From Deinandra increscens subsp. villosa (lineage: Eukaryota > Streptophyta > Magnoliopsida > Asterales > Asteraceae): 64,000 bases of DNA. Below, in pieces: positions 1-9,850 of the stretch. The translations under genes were made by a program, and so were the position numbers. The DNA lies in the NCBI GenBank assembly GCA_039602395.1, contig JBCNJP010000013.1, positions 23,201,254 through 23,265,253 on the forward strand, given 5' to 3'. Below the pieces are notes generated by a model. The model had not been told where the DNA came from and ran no database searches. It was given only the letters and a program-made list of their open reading frames with translations. Numbering within the stretch: the first letter of the stretch is position 1; the number at the start of each line of letters is the position of its first letter.

Positions 1-140
1 AAAATGATTGTGTTATTTTTTGTAATCAAATTGAATAACATTTAATGCACCAAGGACAACATTGTAATTTGCTTTATTCTTTTTTAGGAAACACATTATT
101 TATTTTCATTTAAATTCTCTCTTTTTACTCTTTCTTAATT

Positions 141-182
141 TCTCTCTCTCTCTCTCTCTCTCCGACTCTTTCTCTCTCTCTC
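141..182. repeat. CT microsatellite
   Basis: Two runs of CT dinucleotides (141-163 and 171-182) are separated by a short interruption. The reverse strand is a GA tract. It is low-complexity sequence, and an open frame across it on the minus strand is a product of the repeat. Confidence 0.9.
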
Positions 183-427
183 TTGATTTTAAATTTCCAG
201 ACCAAGTTATAGATCATTTTCAAACGTAATTTACAAAAAAAAAAAACGTCTATCATCAGTTTATCACTATCGTCACTGTGGTCACATAAATGTAACAATA
301 ATTTCATGTACATTTTTGAAGAAAAAAATTGAAGGTTACATATGTGCAACAATAATTTTACATATTTGTGACCAAATTAAACATTGTATAAACTATCAAA
401 ACCCATTTACATTTGTGGAATCAATTC

Positions 428-730
428 ATAGCTTCGTAATGATATAGCATTACATCAGTGTAATAATGAAAATTACTCCAAAACTATAACTTGACAACGG
501 TACAGTATTACATCAGTGTAACAATGAAATTTTCTCAGAAACTATAGCCTGAGAAAAATACAGTATTACATCAGTGTAACAATGCAATTTACTCAGAAAC
601 TATAACCTGACAACGATACAGTATTACATCATCGTAACATATTTTTAGGGTTCCTTCCTATATTTATATTCAGCTCATTTAGTCAGATCCTATAACCTGA
701 TAAAAGATACAATGTTACATCAGTGTAACT
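428..730. repeat. 58-bp tandem repeat, four units plus one outlier
   Basis: The core TACATCAGTG recurs at 451, 509, 567 and 625, exactly 58 bases apart, each within a similar context (ACAGTATTACATCAGTGTAACAATG, then ACTATAACCTGACAACG). A fifth diverged copy of the core lies at 716, 91 bases after the fourth. This is a small satellite-like array with no coding content. Confidence 0.85.
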
Positions 731-1590
731 AATATTAAATTTATACTAAACAACATAAAATCAGTTTAAGAAAACGAAAATTTATAATGTACATGAACAA
801 TACGTGAAAGTTCAAACCTTCTTGATGAACTCCAAAATGATCCGCGGATTGGAGAACAGTTACATTATTGCTCTTCACAAGCGTAGAAAAGAGAACATTA
901 TTATGTTCCTTATTAATATCAACCCTGTCAGTGGTAATTGATTTATGGCAATACTTGTTGTTTGATTAGTTTTAACTGTGCTAATTCTCTAGTAGTAATT
1001 GATTTCTCAGTATTAACCAAGCCAGTGAGATGTAATGTTTTAGCAACATCTTTATCTTTATTTTCTTTTTTACTAAATTGTATTGTATTGGTAGGAGTTA
1101 CTTATAGTTGTTCATACAAGAATACATTAATATATATATTTCTACGTATCATATTACAATTTTTAATCTCACGAATATATAAAATTTTAGCCCAACAGAG
1201 TATCTACTCTTTATACTCGTGTATTCTCTAAAATTTCTTCCTTATTTTTCATGACACTAATTCAAATTGAATATGTATCCTCCAAAATTATCTTTTTATC
1301 TACCTACTGATCATGATATACTACTTTTTCTAATCGTGTAACTCATTGTTTACCATCGGAATAGTAAAATATAAATTGATTACTTACTCTAACATGACTG
1401 TGACTATCTATATAGGCAAACAACACAAAATAGTTATTTTTATGATTTACTTAAATAATAGTTGCTTTTCTTTTGGATGTAAATGGATTTATTCTATGAT
1501 ATATACTTCATGTTATATCTATTTCACTTTTTAAAAATGATTTATTTAAAAAGTTAAAATATCTGTTTCGTGACTGTGGGTTATTTGTAG
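731..1590. other. AT-rich non-coding stretch
   Basis: No convincing coding sequence, structural RNA or element termini are visible. The open frames here are short and AT-driven. If the exon at 1591 is real, this could be its upstream intron, because the sequence ends in a plausible acceptor (TTATTTGTAG). Confidence 0.5.
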
Positions 1591-1832
1591 ATTCGTTCAT
1601 ATCAATAAGATTTGATAATGATAACACATCGGGTGCTTGGGAGAAAGAAAAAGATTCCAAGAGTATAGTTGAACATGTAAAACCAGTAGTGAGGTGGCGA
1701 AAGCGGATTGGTCACATTTTCCAGCTTATTACATCAAAGAAGTCAACTAGACAGGTAGGAAGTGGAAGACTGGCGGTCAAAGGTGGTCGATGGATAAGAA
1801 ATCTTACTATAGGAAAGACGAGCAGTGACTAA
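1591..1832 (+). CDS. Candidate terminal exon of an unidentified plant gene
   Basis: The sequence follows an acceptor-like TTATTTGTAG and stays open for about 79 codons from TCG at 1593 to TAA at 1830-1832; the first two bases would complete a split codon. The translation is basic and protein-like: an acidic, serine-rich start, then VEHVKPVVRWRKRIGHIFQL, then a tail with GGRWIRNLTIGKTSSD. The amino-acid mix does not look like random AT-rich translation and matches no transposon domain I know. I recognise the general look of a plant C-terminal tail but cannot name a family. No upstream exon was found in the window, so this may be a relic. E1 is inserted 192 bases downstream, where a 3' UTR would be. 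Confidence 0.4.
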
Positions 1833-2024
1833 TGACTCTCATCTGATTCTAATTAAAAGCGTGTTATGAATATATCTTTTATCAAAAGACTGGCATATTC
1901 ATGTTCGATTAGCTATATGTTTACTGAAAATTTATCATGTTAATTGGCAATGCGAGCTAGTTATTGTGAAGAAGATTTTAAGGGACCATTTTTAATCCGG
2001 TTATATGTTTATGTTAAATACTTT

Positions 2025-2192
2025 TGTAAAAATCTGGATTTGTATATTTATTTCATTGATTCTCAATTGTTTTGTGTACAATGAAAACAATGAAAATATA
2101 TATCGAAGATGATAGCTAATAATCAGGAGGTAAATAAGGAATCAAATAAAGGAAAATAAATGTGGGGATGTGCAAGAATCTATCCTCTAATA
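2025..2192 (-). repeat. E1 3' LTR
   Basis: A 168-bp LTR, identical to 5757-5924 apart from one base (C at 2180 against A at 5912). On the minus strand it begins TATTAGAGG right after the polypurine tract and ends TTTTTACA. Confidence 0.95.
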
Positions 2193-2206
2193 CTCCCCCT
2201 CAAGTT
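2193..2206 (-). other. E1 polypurine tract
   Basis: On the minus strand this is a G-rich purine run (TTGAGGGGGAG) abutting the 3' LTR. This is the usual plus-strand DNA priming site of LTR retrotransposons. Confidence 0.8.
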
Positions 2207-5200
2207 GGAGCATGCGGGTCACAAATGCCCAACTTGTCTAGCAAGAATTGTAGTTGTCGTGAACCCAAGGCTTTGGTGAATAAATCCGCAATTTGAAACT
2301 TGGTGTTGATGTGTAGTGGCTCCACCTCTTTAGACTCGACCCGTTCCCTCACAAAATAACAGTCCATTTCCACATGCTTTGTTCTTTCATGGAAAACAGG
2401 ATTGTTGGCAATGTGTTTCACGGCCAAATTATCACAAAAGAGTTGAGTCGGGTTACTTTGTTCACACTCCAATTCTTTCAATAGCCACCGCAACCATAAA
2501 ACTTCACTAACAGTGGTAGCCATGGCCCGGTACTCTGCTTATGCTGAAGAGCGTGACACTACTGATTGCTTTTTCGACTTCCATGATATAGGAGCGCCTC
2601 CTAATAATAAAATGTAACCGCTTCTTGACCTTCTTGTATTGGGACATCCGAGCCAATCCGAGTCGGTATATGCTACCAAATTTGTTCCTCCTTTATTCGG
2701 AAGAATTATTCCTTGACCCGGAGTGGCTTTCAAGTACCTTAATATCCTCATAGCGGCTTCCATGTGACTCTGCCGGGGATCCGCTACAAACTGACTTAAG
2801 ATATTAACCGAGTAGGTGATGTCGGGTCTGGTAGCTTGCAAGTATAATAAGCGTCCTATGAGCCTTCGATATTTTCCTGCATCAACTCGGACTTCCTCAT
2901 CTTCCTTCCCTAGCTTTGTGTTTTGTTCCATAGGGATCGCACTTGGTTTGCAACCTGTCATTCCACTATCCTCGAGAATGTCCATAATGTATTTTCTTTG
3001 ATTGAGAACTAACCCATTTCGAGTGCGCGTTACTTCGATGCCTAAAAAATATTTCAAAGGACCTAAGTCCTTAATGCTGAATTTTTTATCCAAAAAGGTC
3101 TTTGTTTCTTCAATTTTCTTCATGTTATTTCCCATAATAATCACATCGTCGACATATATAAGTGCTGCCACGAACAAGTCCCCACTTTTGAAGATAAACA
3201 AGGAATGATCGGCTTCAGATTGATTGAAACCAATTTCTTGTAGAGACGAGGTAAACTTTTGATACCAGTTTATTGAGGCTTGTTTAAGGCCGTAAAGAGA
3301 TTTTCTAAGACGACATACTTTGTTTTCCTTTTCTTTCTCGAAGCCTTGTGGAATTCTCATATAAACCTCTTCTTCCAACTCTCCGTGCAAGAAAGCATTG
3401 TTAACGTCTAGTTGATGAATAATCCAATTTCTTTTAGTTGCAATAGCCAAAAGCGTTCGCACAGTAACCAATTTTGCAACCGGTGCAAATGTATCATGGA
3501 AGTCAACTCCTTCCATTTGAGTAAACCCTTTTGCCACCAACCTTGCCTTGTACCTTTCGATCTCACCATTTGGCTTATACTTTATTTTATATACCCATTT
3601 TGAGTCAATGGCGTGTTTCCCTTCCGGTAATTCTTCAAGGGTCCAAGTCCCGTTTTGCTCAAGAGCATGTATCTCCTTCTTCATGGCCTCTATCCAGTTT
3701 TTATCCTGCACAGCCTGGTTAAAAATTTTCGGCTCATCGTTCGAGCTAATGGCCGCCAAGAAAACTTTTTGTGAATTAGTAAAATTCTTATACGAGATAA
3801 AATTAGAAATTGGATGTACCGTGGAGCAACTTGAGGAACTTTGATCAGTCGCGGGCGATGTCTGGTCTAAGGATGGAGGTAGATTAACAACGTAGTCCTT
3901 GAGATAAGCAGGTTTACTTCTATTCCTTGTCTCCCTTGTAGGCTCTTGACTTTCTGTATTGGTGGGTGGTGGTTCTTGTGCATGAGAGTGAACCCCACCT
4001 TGATCTTCAACTTGCTCCAAAATTGGCTCATTATCGTCCCCACCTTGCATGGGTTAGGAATTGTCATGCATATTTTCATTTTCATCACTTTGCTCAGAAG
4101 CAATTTCCACCTCCTTTTGATTATTACTTTCACCTTCAATTGGACTCTCATCAATTAAGCCCTCATAATACATGTTTGGTGGCTCAAAAATTTCTTTGTC
4201 CTCCTCTTCTAAATTCGAGTTAATCTTTTCATAAGGAAATGAGTTCTCAATAAATTTTACATCTCTAGAGACAATTAATTTTTTATCTTTAACATCAAAA
4301 ATTTTGTACCCCTTTGTTCCGCCCGGGTAACCCAAAAATATGCCCGGTCTCCCTCTTACTTCAAATTTATCTCCTATCGTCTCAGTGCTACGGTAATAAG
4401 CAAGGCACCCAAAGACTCTCATATGATCATATTTCGGCTTTTCCTTATAAACAATTTCGTATGGGGTTTTGTTACCGATGACTTTAGAGGGAAGTCTATT
4501 TATAATATGTGTTGCAGTCAATATACATTAAAATGTCGAAGGTAGTTTCGCTTTAAATTTTAGTGCTCTAGTTGTTTCTAATAAGTGCCGGTGTTTTCGT
4601 TCCACCACTCCATTTTGTTGTGGAGTGTGTGGACATGTCGTTTCAAGTAACATTCCCTCTTCGGTATAAAAGTTCATCATTCGATTTGATGTGAACTCCC
4701 CCCCGGTTGTCAGAGCGAATTTTCTTAACATTTTTGTTGAACTGTGTTTTAATCATTTTGCAAAAACCAATCAAGCAATCGCTTGCCTCAGACTTGTGTT
4801 TTAAAAGAAAGACCCAGACTGATCGACTAAAGTCATCAACTATTGTCAAGAAATAGTTCGCACGTGTTAACGAAGCCTTGCGATATTTTCCCCATATGTC
4901 ACAATGCAAAAGTTCAAAACATTCCTTTGTTTTAATATTACTATTAGAAAAAGGAATTCTAGTAAATTTTGCTTTCAAACAAGAATCGCAAGTAGAAGTA
5001 TCCTTTTCGGAAGGAATAAATTCAAGGGATGAAATTTTACTATAAGAAGGGTGTCCTAAGCGCTTATGCCATACTTCACTGGTTGCAACCATAGCCATCC
5101 TATTATTCCTCCCATCCTTCATCCGATAAAGACCTTGTCGACACTCACCCGTCCCAATCAATTTCCTCGAGTTTAAGTCTTGCATCACAAAAAACTCGGG

Positions 5201-5701
5201 AAAGAATGTTACGAAACATTGCAGATCCTTAGTCAAACGACTAATTGAAAGAAGATTAAAAGTAAAATCAGGAACATAAAGGACGTCATGTATTTTGGTT
5301 CCATTTGATAATTTGCATGCTCCCTTTCCCTTTACGGGTATAGAGTCGCCGTTTGGAATGGTGACGGGAAGCTTTTGTGAAGTTCCAATTCCTTCATGAA
5401 ACAAGTCTGAATCATGAGTTATGTGATCGGTGCAACCCGAGTCCACAACCCATTCGTTACCTTTACCACGTCTACCTGCAATATTCGCCATGGATTGAGA
5501 ATGTTCATCTTTTGATGTATTTTTCAAGTTAAACATCTTTAGAAATTGTTGATATCGCTCATAGTTTGGATCAACCGTCGGGACATTCTTGTTCTCATCT
5601 TTTGGGCATATTGTTGGGTAACTCGATGGATGAAGGCCTTCAGTTTTGGAATCGGAACTGTTGCTGTTTGCGGCCATGATATGTGGTTTAGAGAACGTCA
5701 A
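2200..5701 (-). pseudogene. E1 gag-pol remnant (copia order PR-INT-RT-RNH)
   Basis: Read from 5701 downwards. The likely original start is the ATG at 5677. Only about 80 residues precede the protease motif DSGCTDHI, so most of gag, including any CCHC knuckle, is absent. Then come the pre-integrase motif WHKRLGHPSYSKI, the CxxC pair, and the integrase core (HCDIWGKY, an RSDN...GGEF region, PQQNGVVERKHRH). One extra base near 4705, in a run of G next to AAC, shifts the frame inside the integrase motif. In-frame stops follow near 4525 (with two codons apparently lost), at 4054-4056, and at 2539-2541, where TAA replaces an expected Glu in the RNase H motif SSA-AEYRAM. Reverse transcriptase is otherwise well kept, with YVDD, YGLKQAS and YTDSDWLGC. 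RNase H ends with ADLFTKAL. Confidence 0.93.
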
Positions 5702-5744
5702 CCGTTTTAGGGTTTGGTTGTTTTGGTAGAGTGGTACGTGACCT

Positions 5745-5756
5745 GCTCTGGTACCA
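5745..5756 (-). other. E1 primer binding site
   Basis: The minus strand reads TGGTACCAGAGC directly beside the 5' LTR. It differs at one base from the common copia site TGGTATCAGAGC, complementary to initiator tRNA-Met. Confidence 0.9.
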
Positions 5757-5924
5757 TGTAAAAATCTGGATTTGTATATTTATTTCATTGATTCTCAATT
5801 GTTTTGTGTACAATGAAAACAATGAAAATATATATCGAAGATGATAGCTAATAATCAGGAGGTAAATAAGGAATCAAATAAAGGAAAATAAATGTGGGGA
5901 TGTGCAAGAATATATCCTCTAATA
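5757..5924 (-). repeat. E1 5' LTR
   Basis: The second 168-bp LTR, followed on the plus strand by target duplication ACTTT (5925-5929), which matches 2020-2024. Confidence 0.95.
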
Positions 5925-5929
5925 ACTTT

Positions 5930-6264
5930 TATGTTTGGGAAAAAGACAAGAATGATCATGTTACCGTTTTTGGGACCAAACAACTTCTTGACTTTTTTTC
6001 CCTCAAAATAGTAACTCAACTACGGTCTTGACGACCGTTGGTCCATCGAGCCAACCACAGTTTGCCACGTCACCACGTATGGTCTTGATGTCCTGGTCTT
6101 GACGACCGTAGTTACGCTCTTGACGTCCGTATGTCTGTTTCTCAAAAAGGTTCGCCGGAATCCATCTCCGGTCATCTTCTCCGACGGAACATAGTAAACA
6201 TGTCGACTTGTTTACCAAAACTGGTACCAACACAGAGAGAGAGAGATATGACTGAAAGGCTTAC
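5930..6264 (-). other. Sequence downstream of the ADH-like exon 1, possibly intron 1
   Basis: On the minus strand this follows the donor GTAAGC at 6264. The motif GTCAAGACC recurs several times (6025-6125 region), as does a short GA run (6234-6246). No ADH exon 2 is found here. The 76-codon minus-strand open frame at 6003-6233 lacks any recognisable domain and I do not call it a gene. Confidence 0.4.
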
Positions 6265-6304
6265 CTTTGTATCGAATCACTTGACCTGCAGTAGTAGTTG
6301 ACAT
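6265..6304 (-). pseudogene. ADH-like: Alcohol dehydrogenase exon 1 fragment
   Basis: On the minus strand an ATG (6304-6302) opens MSTTTAGQVIRYK plus one base, then the donor GTAAGC. Plant ADH1-type proteins (zinc-dependent alcohol dehydrogenase, cytosolic, anaerobic ethanol fermentation) begin MSTTAGQVIRCKA, and their first intron falls after the first base of that last codon. The exon length of 40 bases and the intron phase both match. One Cys is Tyr here, and one Thr is extra. No second exon is found in the remaining 6.2 kb to the left, where E1 and an opposite-strand exon lie, so this is a truncated copy or a gene whose body lies outside the window. The family call rests on 13 residues plus the intron position. 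Confidence 0.65.
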
Positions 6305-6393
6305 GCTTTGTTTTGTTTCTTGGTCGCTGAAATCTGGTTTTGATGATTGGTTGTTTTTTGTTTTGAAATGAAGATGTAATATGTGGAAAAGGG

Positions 6394-6400
6394 TTTTATA
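6394..6400 (-). promoter_or_regulatory. TATA box upstream of the ADH-like start
   Basis: On the minus strand TATAAAA lies about 90 bases upstream of the ATG at 6304, with an A-rich leader between them (CAAAACAAAAAACAACC type), typical of a plant core promoter and 5' UTR. It supports 6265-6400 as a copied promoter plus first exon and not a chance exon. Confidence 0.5.
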
Positions 6401-6523
6401 GGATGGAGTGATTGCAGGGCGTTTGCTTGGAGACGGTAGAATCTGGTAAATAAGTGGGTAGTTTTCAGTGCCGTATCCAGAAATTTTTATCAGTGGGTGT
6501 CAAAACTGGGTCACGTTAGAAAG

Positions 6524-6704
6524 CATTGGCGAAGCTTAGCATTTTTCCGGGGAGCGATAGCCCCAGTGGTATTTTCGTCCAGTAGTGTATATTTTCGTGA
6601 TTTTTTTTCAAAATCTTTTATATGTATTGAGTATCAGCCCCCTTGATTTATGACCCCGTGACTTACAACCATGTCTGGATATTTTTTTTCAAGCTTCACC
6701 ACAA
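6524..6704. mobile_element. hAT-type MITE
   Basis: A 181-bp element. The left end CATTGGCGAAGCTTAG is roughly inverted at the right end (CAAGCTTCACCACAA). It is flanked by a perfect 8-bp duplication TTAGAAAG (6516-6523 and 6705-6712), the hAT signature. It has no coding capacity and would have been moved by a transposase encoded elsewhere. Confidence 0.8.
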
Positions 6705-6712
6705 TTAGAAAG

Positions 6713-7014
6713 GATGGGATCAGAACATGCTAGATTAGAACGAGTCCAGTAATTTTATATACACTAGCTATTTACAGAATAAGAATTATATATTTCTTAA
6801 CCACTTATTAATTAAACTATGAACAATGATCTTCGAGTTCATCTGTATTGTAATGTTTTTGAAAATTATTGATTTGTGTTAAATCAAAATATTTATCAAA
6901 ACACATCAACACATTACTCTAAATATTAGACTTGTATATATATAGAACGTAATATTTTTCGGTAACATCACTTGCAACTATGTGTAATTTATGCGATCAT
7001 AACTTGTTGGAAGA
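6713..7014. other. AT-rich spacer, no gene seen
   Basis: Low-complexity AT-rich sequence between the hAT MITE and the outer Mutator-like element. Nothing recognisable on either strand. Confidence 0.6.
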
Positions 7015-7213
7015 TAAATACTTGAGTAAATTACACTAAAGGTCCTTTATGTTTTACCTAAATTTTGAATTAAGTCCTTTAATTAAATTAGTTATACCAT
7101 ACATCCTTTATGTTTTATACGTCTTTCTTTCGGAAAAGGTCCTTTGTCATTAATTAAAGTTAAATTATCCATTAGATCAAGGGTATTTCAGTCATTTTCT
7201 AAAATAAAAAATA

Positions 7214-8486
7214 GAGTTAATTACGATTTGCGTCCCTATGGTTTGCAAGCCTTTTTGAATTGAGTCCAAAGGTTCATAAATTTTCATCTGGAAGTCTGGG
7301 GTTTGCATTTCTTTTTGAATTGAGTCCTTCTGACTAACGGAGTTAATTTTTTATGTTAAGTCAAAGGGCATTTCAGTCATTATACACCTAAGGGACTAGT
7401 TATGTAAGTTTATAAGTTTTTAAAAGAATGAGGACCATTCCTGTAATTAGCTTCAAATATTATCCATAGATCTGTCTCCTTCATCCTCAAAACCACCACC
7501 ATCCCACCCCCATTTTCCCCCGATCACTGCAAACCCTAGCACCACCACCAGTCCACCACCGCCACCGCCACCGCCAGGCATAGGCGGTTTCTTGTCGCTG
7601 CCACATTTTTTGACGCTCTCGTTGCCGCCTGATTCCATTTTACAGAGCTGGATCTCGGACTAGGAATCCATGGTGACGGATCGAACGAAGGAGATGTGAA
7701 TGCCGAGGCCACGGTGTTTGCCGGAGCATTCGAGGCACATGAAGATGCCGTAGGAGACGGAGGCCCACTAAGGGTTCTTTTGGGAACAATCAATGCAGAT
7801 CCTGTTGCCTGGTTGCGATTGTAGGTCACGTAGACGCCGTGATGCCGCCATGATCGATCTTACGCCGATGAGGACCGCTCGGCGTTTGGTTGGTGTAACT
7901 GGATCTGCGTGAAGAATGTGAACTTTTTTTAGGAAGGCTTGAGAGAATGATACGGATTAGCCGATAGCGTCGACAATCGATCTAATCCATCCATAACTGC
8001 CGTGTCATCCATCGATCACCGAACAAACGCCGTGAAACAGAACGCAAGATCCGAAATTTGGTGGAAAATCTGCATGAACGAGAACGATTAGACGCCATTG
8101 ATAAAAGAGGTGGAGAAACAGAAACCCTAGGGAGTGGGGGAAGGGGAAAAGGGGGTTTAAATTTTAATTATTTTAATTAGAATGGGGAATTTATTTTAAT
8201 TATTGTGAAGAGATAGATGAGTATTTTTTATATATTTGTAAATTCTAATAGCTTTAAACAAATTACAAAACAGTCTATATTTTTTAAAATATTACAGAAT
8301 AAGTCCCTCAAGCGCAAATTGACTGAAATACCCATTTCATTTAATAGAAAAAATTAACCCTGTTAGACCCAGGGACTCAAATAGCAAAGAAATGCAAACC
8401 CCAGACTTCCAGATGAAAATTTCTGAACCTTTGGACTCAATTCAAAAAGATTTGCAAACCACAGGGACACAAACCGTAATTAACTC
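7214..8486. mobile_element. Inner Mutator-like element (Pack-MULE) carrying an ArfGAP fragment
   Basis: A 1,273-bp element inside the outer one. The termini GAGTTAATTACG and CGTAATTAACTC head inverted repeats of roughly 170 bp (7214-7390 and about 8310-8486). A perfect 9-bp duplication TAAAAAATA flanks it (7205-7213 and 8487-8495). The centre is GC-rich compared with the AT-rich ends and contains a host gene fragment, which makes it a Pack-MULE. It encodes no transposase. Confidence 0.9.
7586..7851 (-). pseudogene. Captured ArfGAP domain fragment (AGD6/AGD7-like)
   Basis: From the ATG at 7851 on the minus strand the frame gives MAASRRLRDLQSQPGNRICI, DCSQKNP-stop-WASVSYGIFM, CLECSGKHRGLGIHISFVRS, VTMDS-stop-SEIQ and MESGGNE. 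This is the start of the ArfGAP zinc-finger domain, CxxC...CxxC, with the arginine region after it, as in plant AGD6/AGD7-type ARF GTPase-activating proteins, which act on ARF at Golgi membranes. Two in-frame TAG codons replace a Gln and the Trp of MDSW. Both fit C-to-T or G-to-A transitions, as expected from deamination of methylated cytosine. The fragment breaks off after about 88 codons into a Gly-rich stretch (7453-7585), which may be a second joined piece of the same gene. DNA at 7852-8160 may be the captured 5' UTR and promoter. Confidence 0.85.
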
Positions 8487-8606
8487 TAAAAAATAAATTA
8501 CACAAAAGAGCAGGTTCATTGAATTGACAGCAAGAAGAAGATCGCTGACCATCACAAGAATGTGATTCCATAGAACTTGCTACCACCACTGATCAAATCG
8601 TTGGCT

Positions 8607-8726
8607 ATGTATCGGAACAGAGCTTCATCTTCATCAAACAGTCATCCACAACCGTCATCACCGGAGCCGAGGCCGACATCCAGGTTTACATCGTTCCTCC
8701 GCCACCAACCGCCGGAGATCGATTAA
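8607..8726 (+). pseudogene. Exon-like 39-codon fragment inside the outer Mutator-like element
   Basis: ATG at 8607 opens a Ser/Pro-rich N-terminus-like frame (MYRNRASSSSNSHPQP, then a basic stretch ending RHQPPEID) and stops at TAA 8724-8726. The region is GC-rich and lies in the unique part of the outer element, where captured gene pieces would be expected. The short phrase AGATTCAAAATTG-TGTGGTAATGGGA recurs just downstream (8740-8820). I do not recognise the source gene. Confidence 0.3.
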
Positions 8727-9413
8727 AAAATTACGTGGTAATGGGAGACCGATTCAAAATTGCGTGGTGTCCTTTTGCTTCCATCAGAGAGATTCAAAAT
8801 TGTGTGGTAATGGGAAACGTATTCAAATCGAACAATTCACAGGTGGGTTTGGTTTAATTTGGAATCAAAATTGTGTTTCATTCTATATGGAAACGGAACC
8901 ATAAAATGAAACTCATCTTCTGGGCAATTGCGGAACTCATAAGGACTGCAAAACTGATTTCAATCCTATCGAAGAATTTTATGTCGTTTAACACTTCGAA
9001 GTAAGCAATAGATTTCAGTTTGTTTTTATTCAAACCTTGAAGTGGTGGCATATGTAGAACTTGCCCAGATCTTGAATGTGGGTTTCTTCTCCAAATTAGG
9101 TCGAAAGTTCTTGATTCTTGATTTTAAGTGGAGAGGAATTGACGGGCACCAGAACTTGTCCCGCCGGCGAAGGCTGGCCATTAAAAGAATTGTGATTCGA
9201 TAGAATTGTAAGGTTTTAATATAAATTATTGTGAAATAACAAAAATACCCTTGAGTTAACAGACGTATTTTAACTTCGTTAGTGACAAAGGACCTTCTCC
9301 GAAACAAGTATAAAACATAAAGGATGTATGTTGTAATTATTTTAGTTAAATGACCTAATCCAAAATTTAGGTAAAAAATAAAGGACCTTTCGTGTAATTT
9401 ACTCTAAATACTT

Positions 9414-9850
9414 ATAGATAACAAACCTTAATGTAAAGAATTCCTTCAAATTGAAGGCATTTATCTCAATGACACCATCATAAACTCATAAATGTTCAAA
9501 GATTAGCAAAACATTTAAGATATAAGAACATGTAGACCATCACAAACGACTGTGTAGAAGAAACTTTAAAGCTATCTAAACAAAATAAATCTAAGAGGAA
9601 TCAATGAAGTTTTCAAAACATTAAAATCTAATAACAATAAAGGCTAGCTAAATTAAGCAAATCTGACCAAAAAGATGGGGTGTATCAGTAAACTTAATTT
9701 AAAGTGGTTGAAAGTAGTTAGTCCCACTCAACTGCAAAGAAAGTAACAAATAAGAAAACTTAATGCTGATATTGGGAAGGAATACGCACTTGTAATATGA
9801 TTATGATAAGAAAGAAAGAAAGTTTCATATTAAAAAGCTAGAGAATATAA
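9414..9850. other. AT-rich spacer left of E2
   Basis: No gene or element terminus is recognised between the outer Mutator-like element and the 5' LTR of E2. The last five bases before the LTR (TATAA) pair with TATAC after its 3' LTR. Confidence 0.5.

Larger units (their letters stand above)
2025..5924 (-). mobile_element. E1: complete but defective Ty1/copia element
   Basis: Minus-strand LTR retrotransposon of 3,900 bp. LTRs of 168 bp lie at 2025-2192 (3' LTR) and 5757-5924 (5' LTR) and differ at one base (2180 C, 5912 A). A perfect 5-bp target duplication, ACTTT, flanks it (2020-2024 and 5925-5929). The primer site 5745-5756 reads TGGTACCAGAGC on the minus strand, close to the initiator tRNA-Met site. 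The polypurine tract 2193-2206 reads TTGAGGGGGAG before the 3' LTR. Read on the minus strand the LTR starts TA and ends CA instead of TG...CA. The gag region is mostly missing and pol is interrupted, so the element cannot encode its own machinery, although the near-identical LTRs say it moved recently. Confidence 0.95.
7024..9404. mobile_element. Outer Mutator-like element (non-autonomous)
   Basis: A 2,381-bp element. The termini GAGTAAATTACAC and GTGTAATTTACTC begin long inverted repeats of roughly 150-180 bp (7024 to about 7200 against about 9230-9404). A perfect 9-bp duplication TAAATACTT flanks it (7015-7023 and 9405-9413), the Mutator superfamily signature. No MURA transposase is present. 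A second Mutator-like element is nested inside. The unique right part (8496-9230) contains exon-like, GC-richer pieces. Confidence 0.9.

Noticed and set aside
430..650. CRISPR array (regularly spaced repeat)
   Set aside because: The units are directly adjacent 58-bp tandem copies without unique spacers, and the DNA is a plant genome.
3866..4223. Plus- and minus-strand frames overlapping the E1 linker
   Set aside because: Shadows of the E1 pol in other frames; pol continues through this region on the minus strand.
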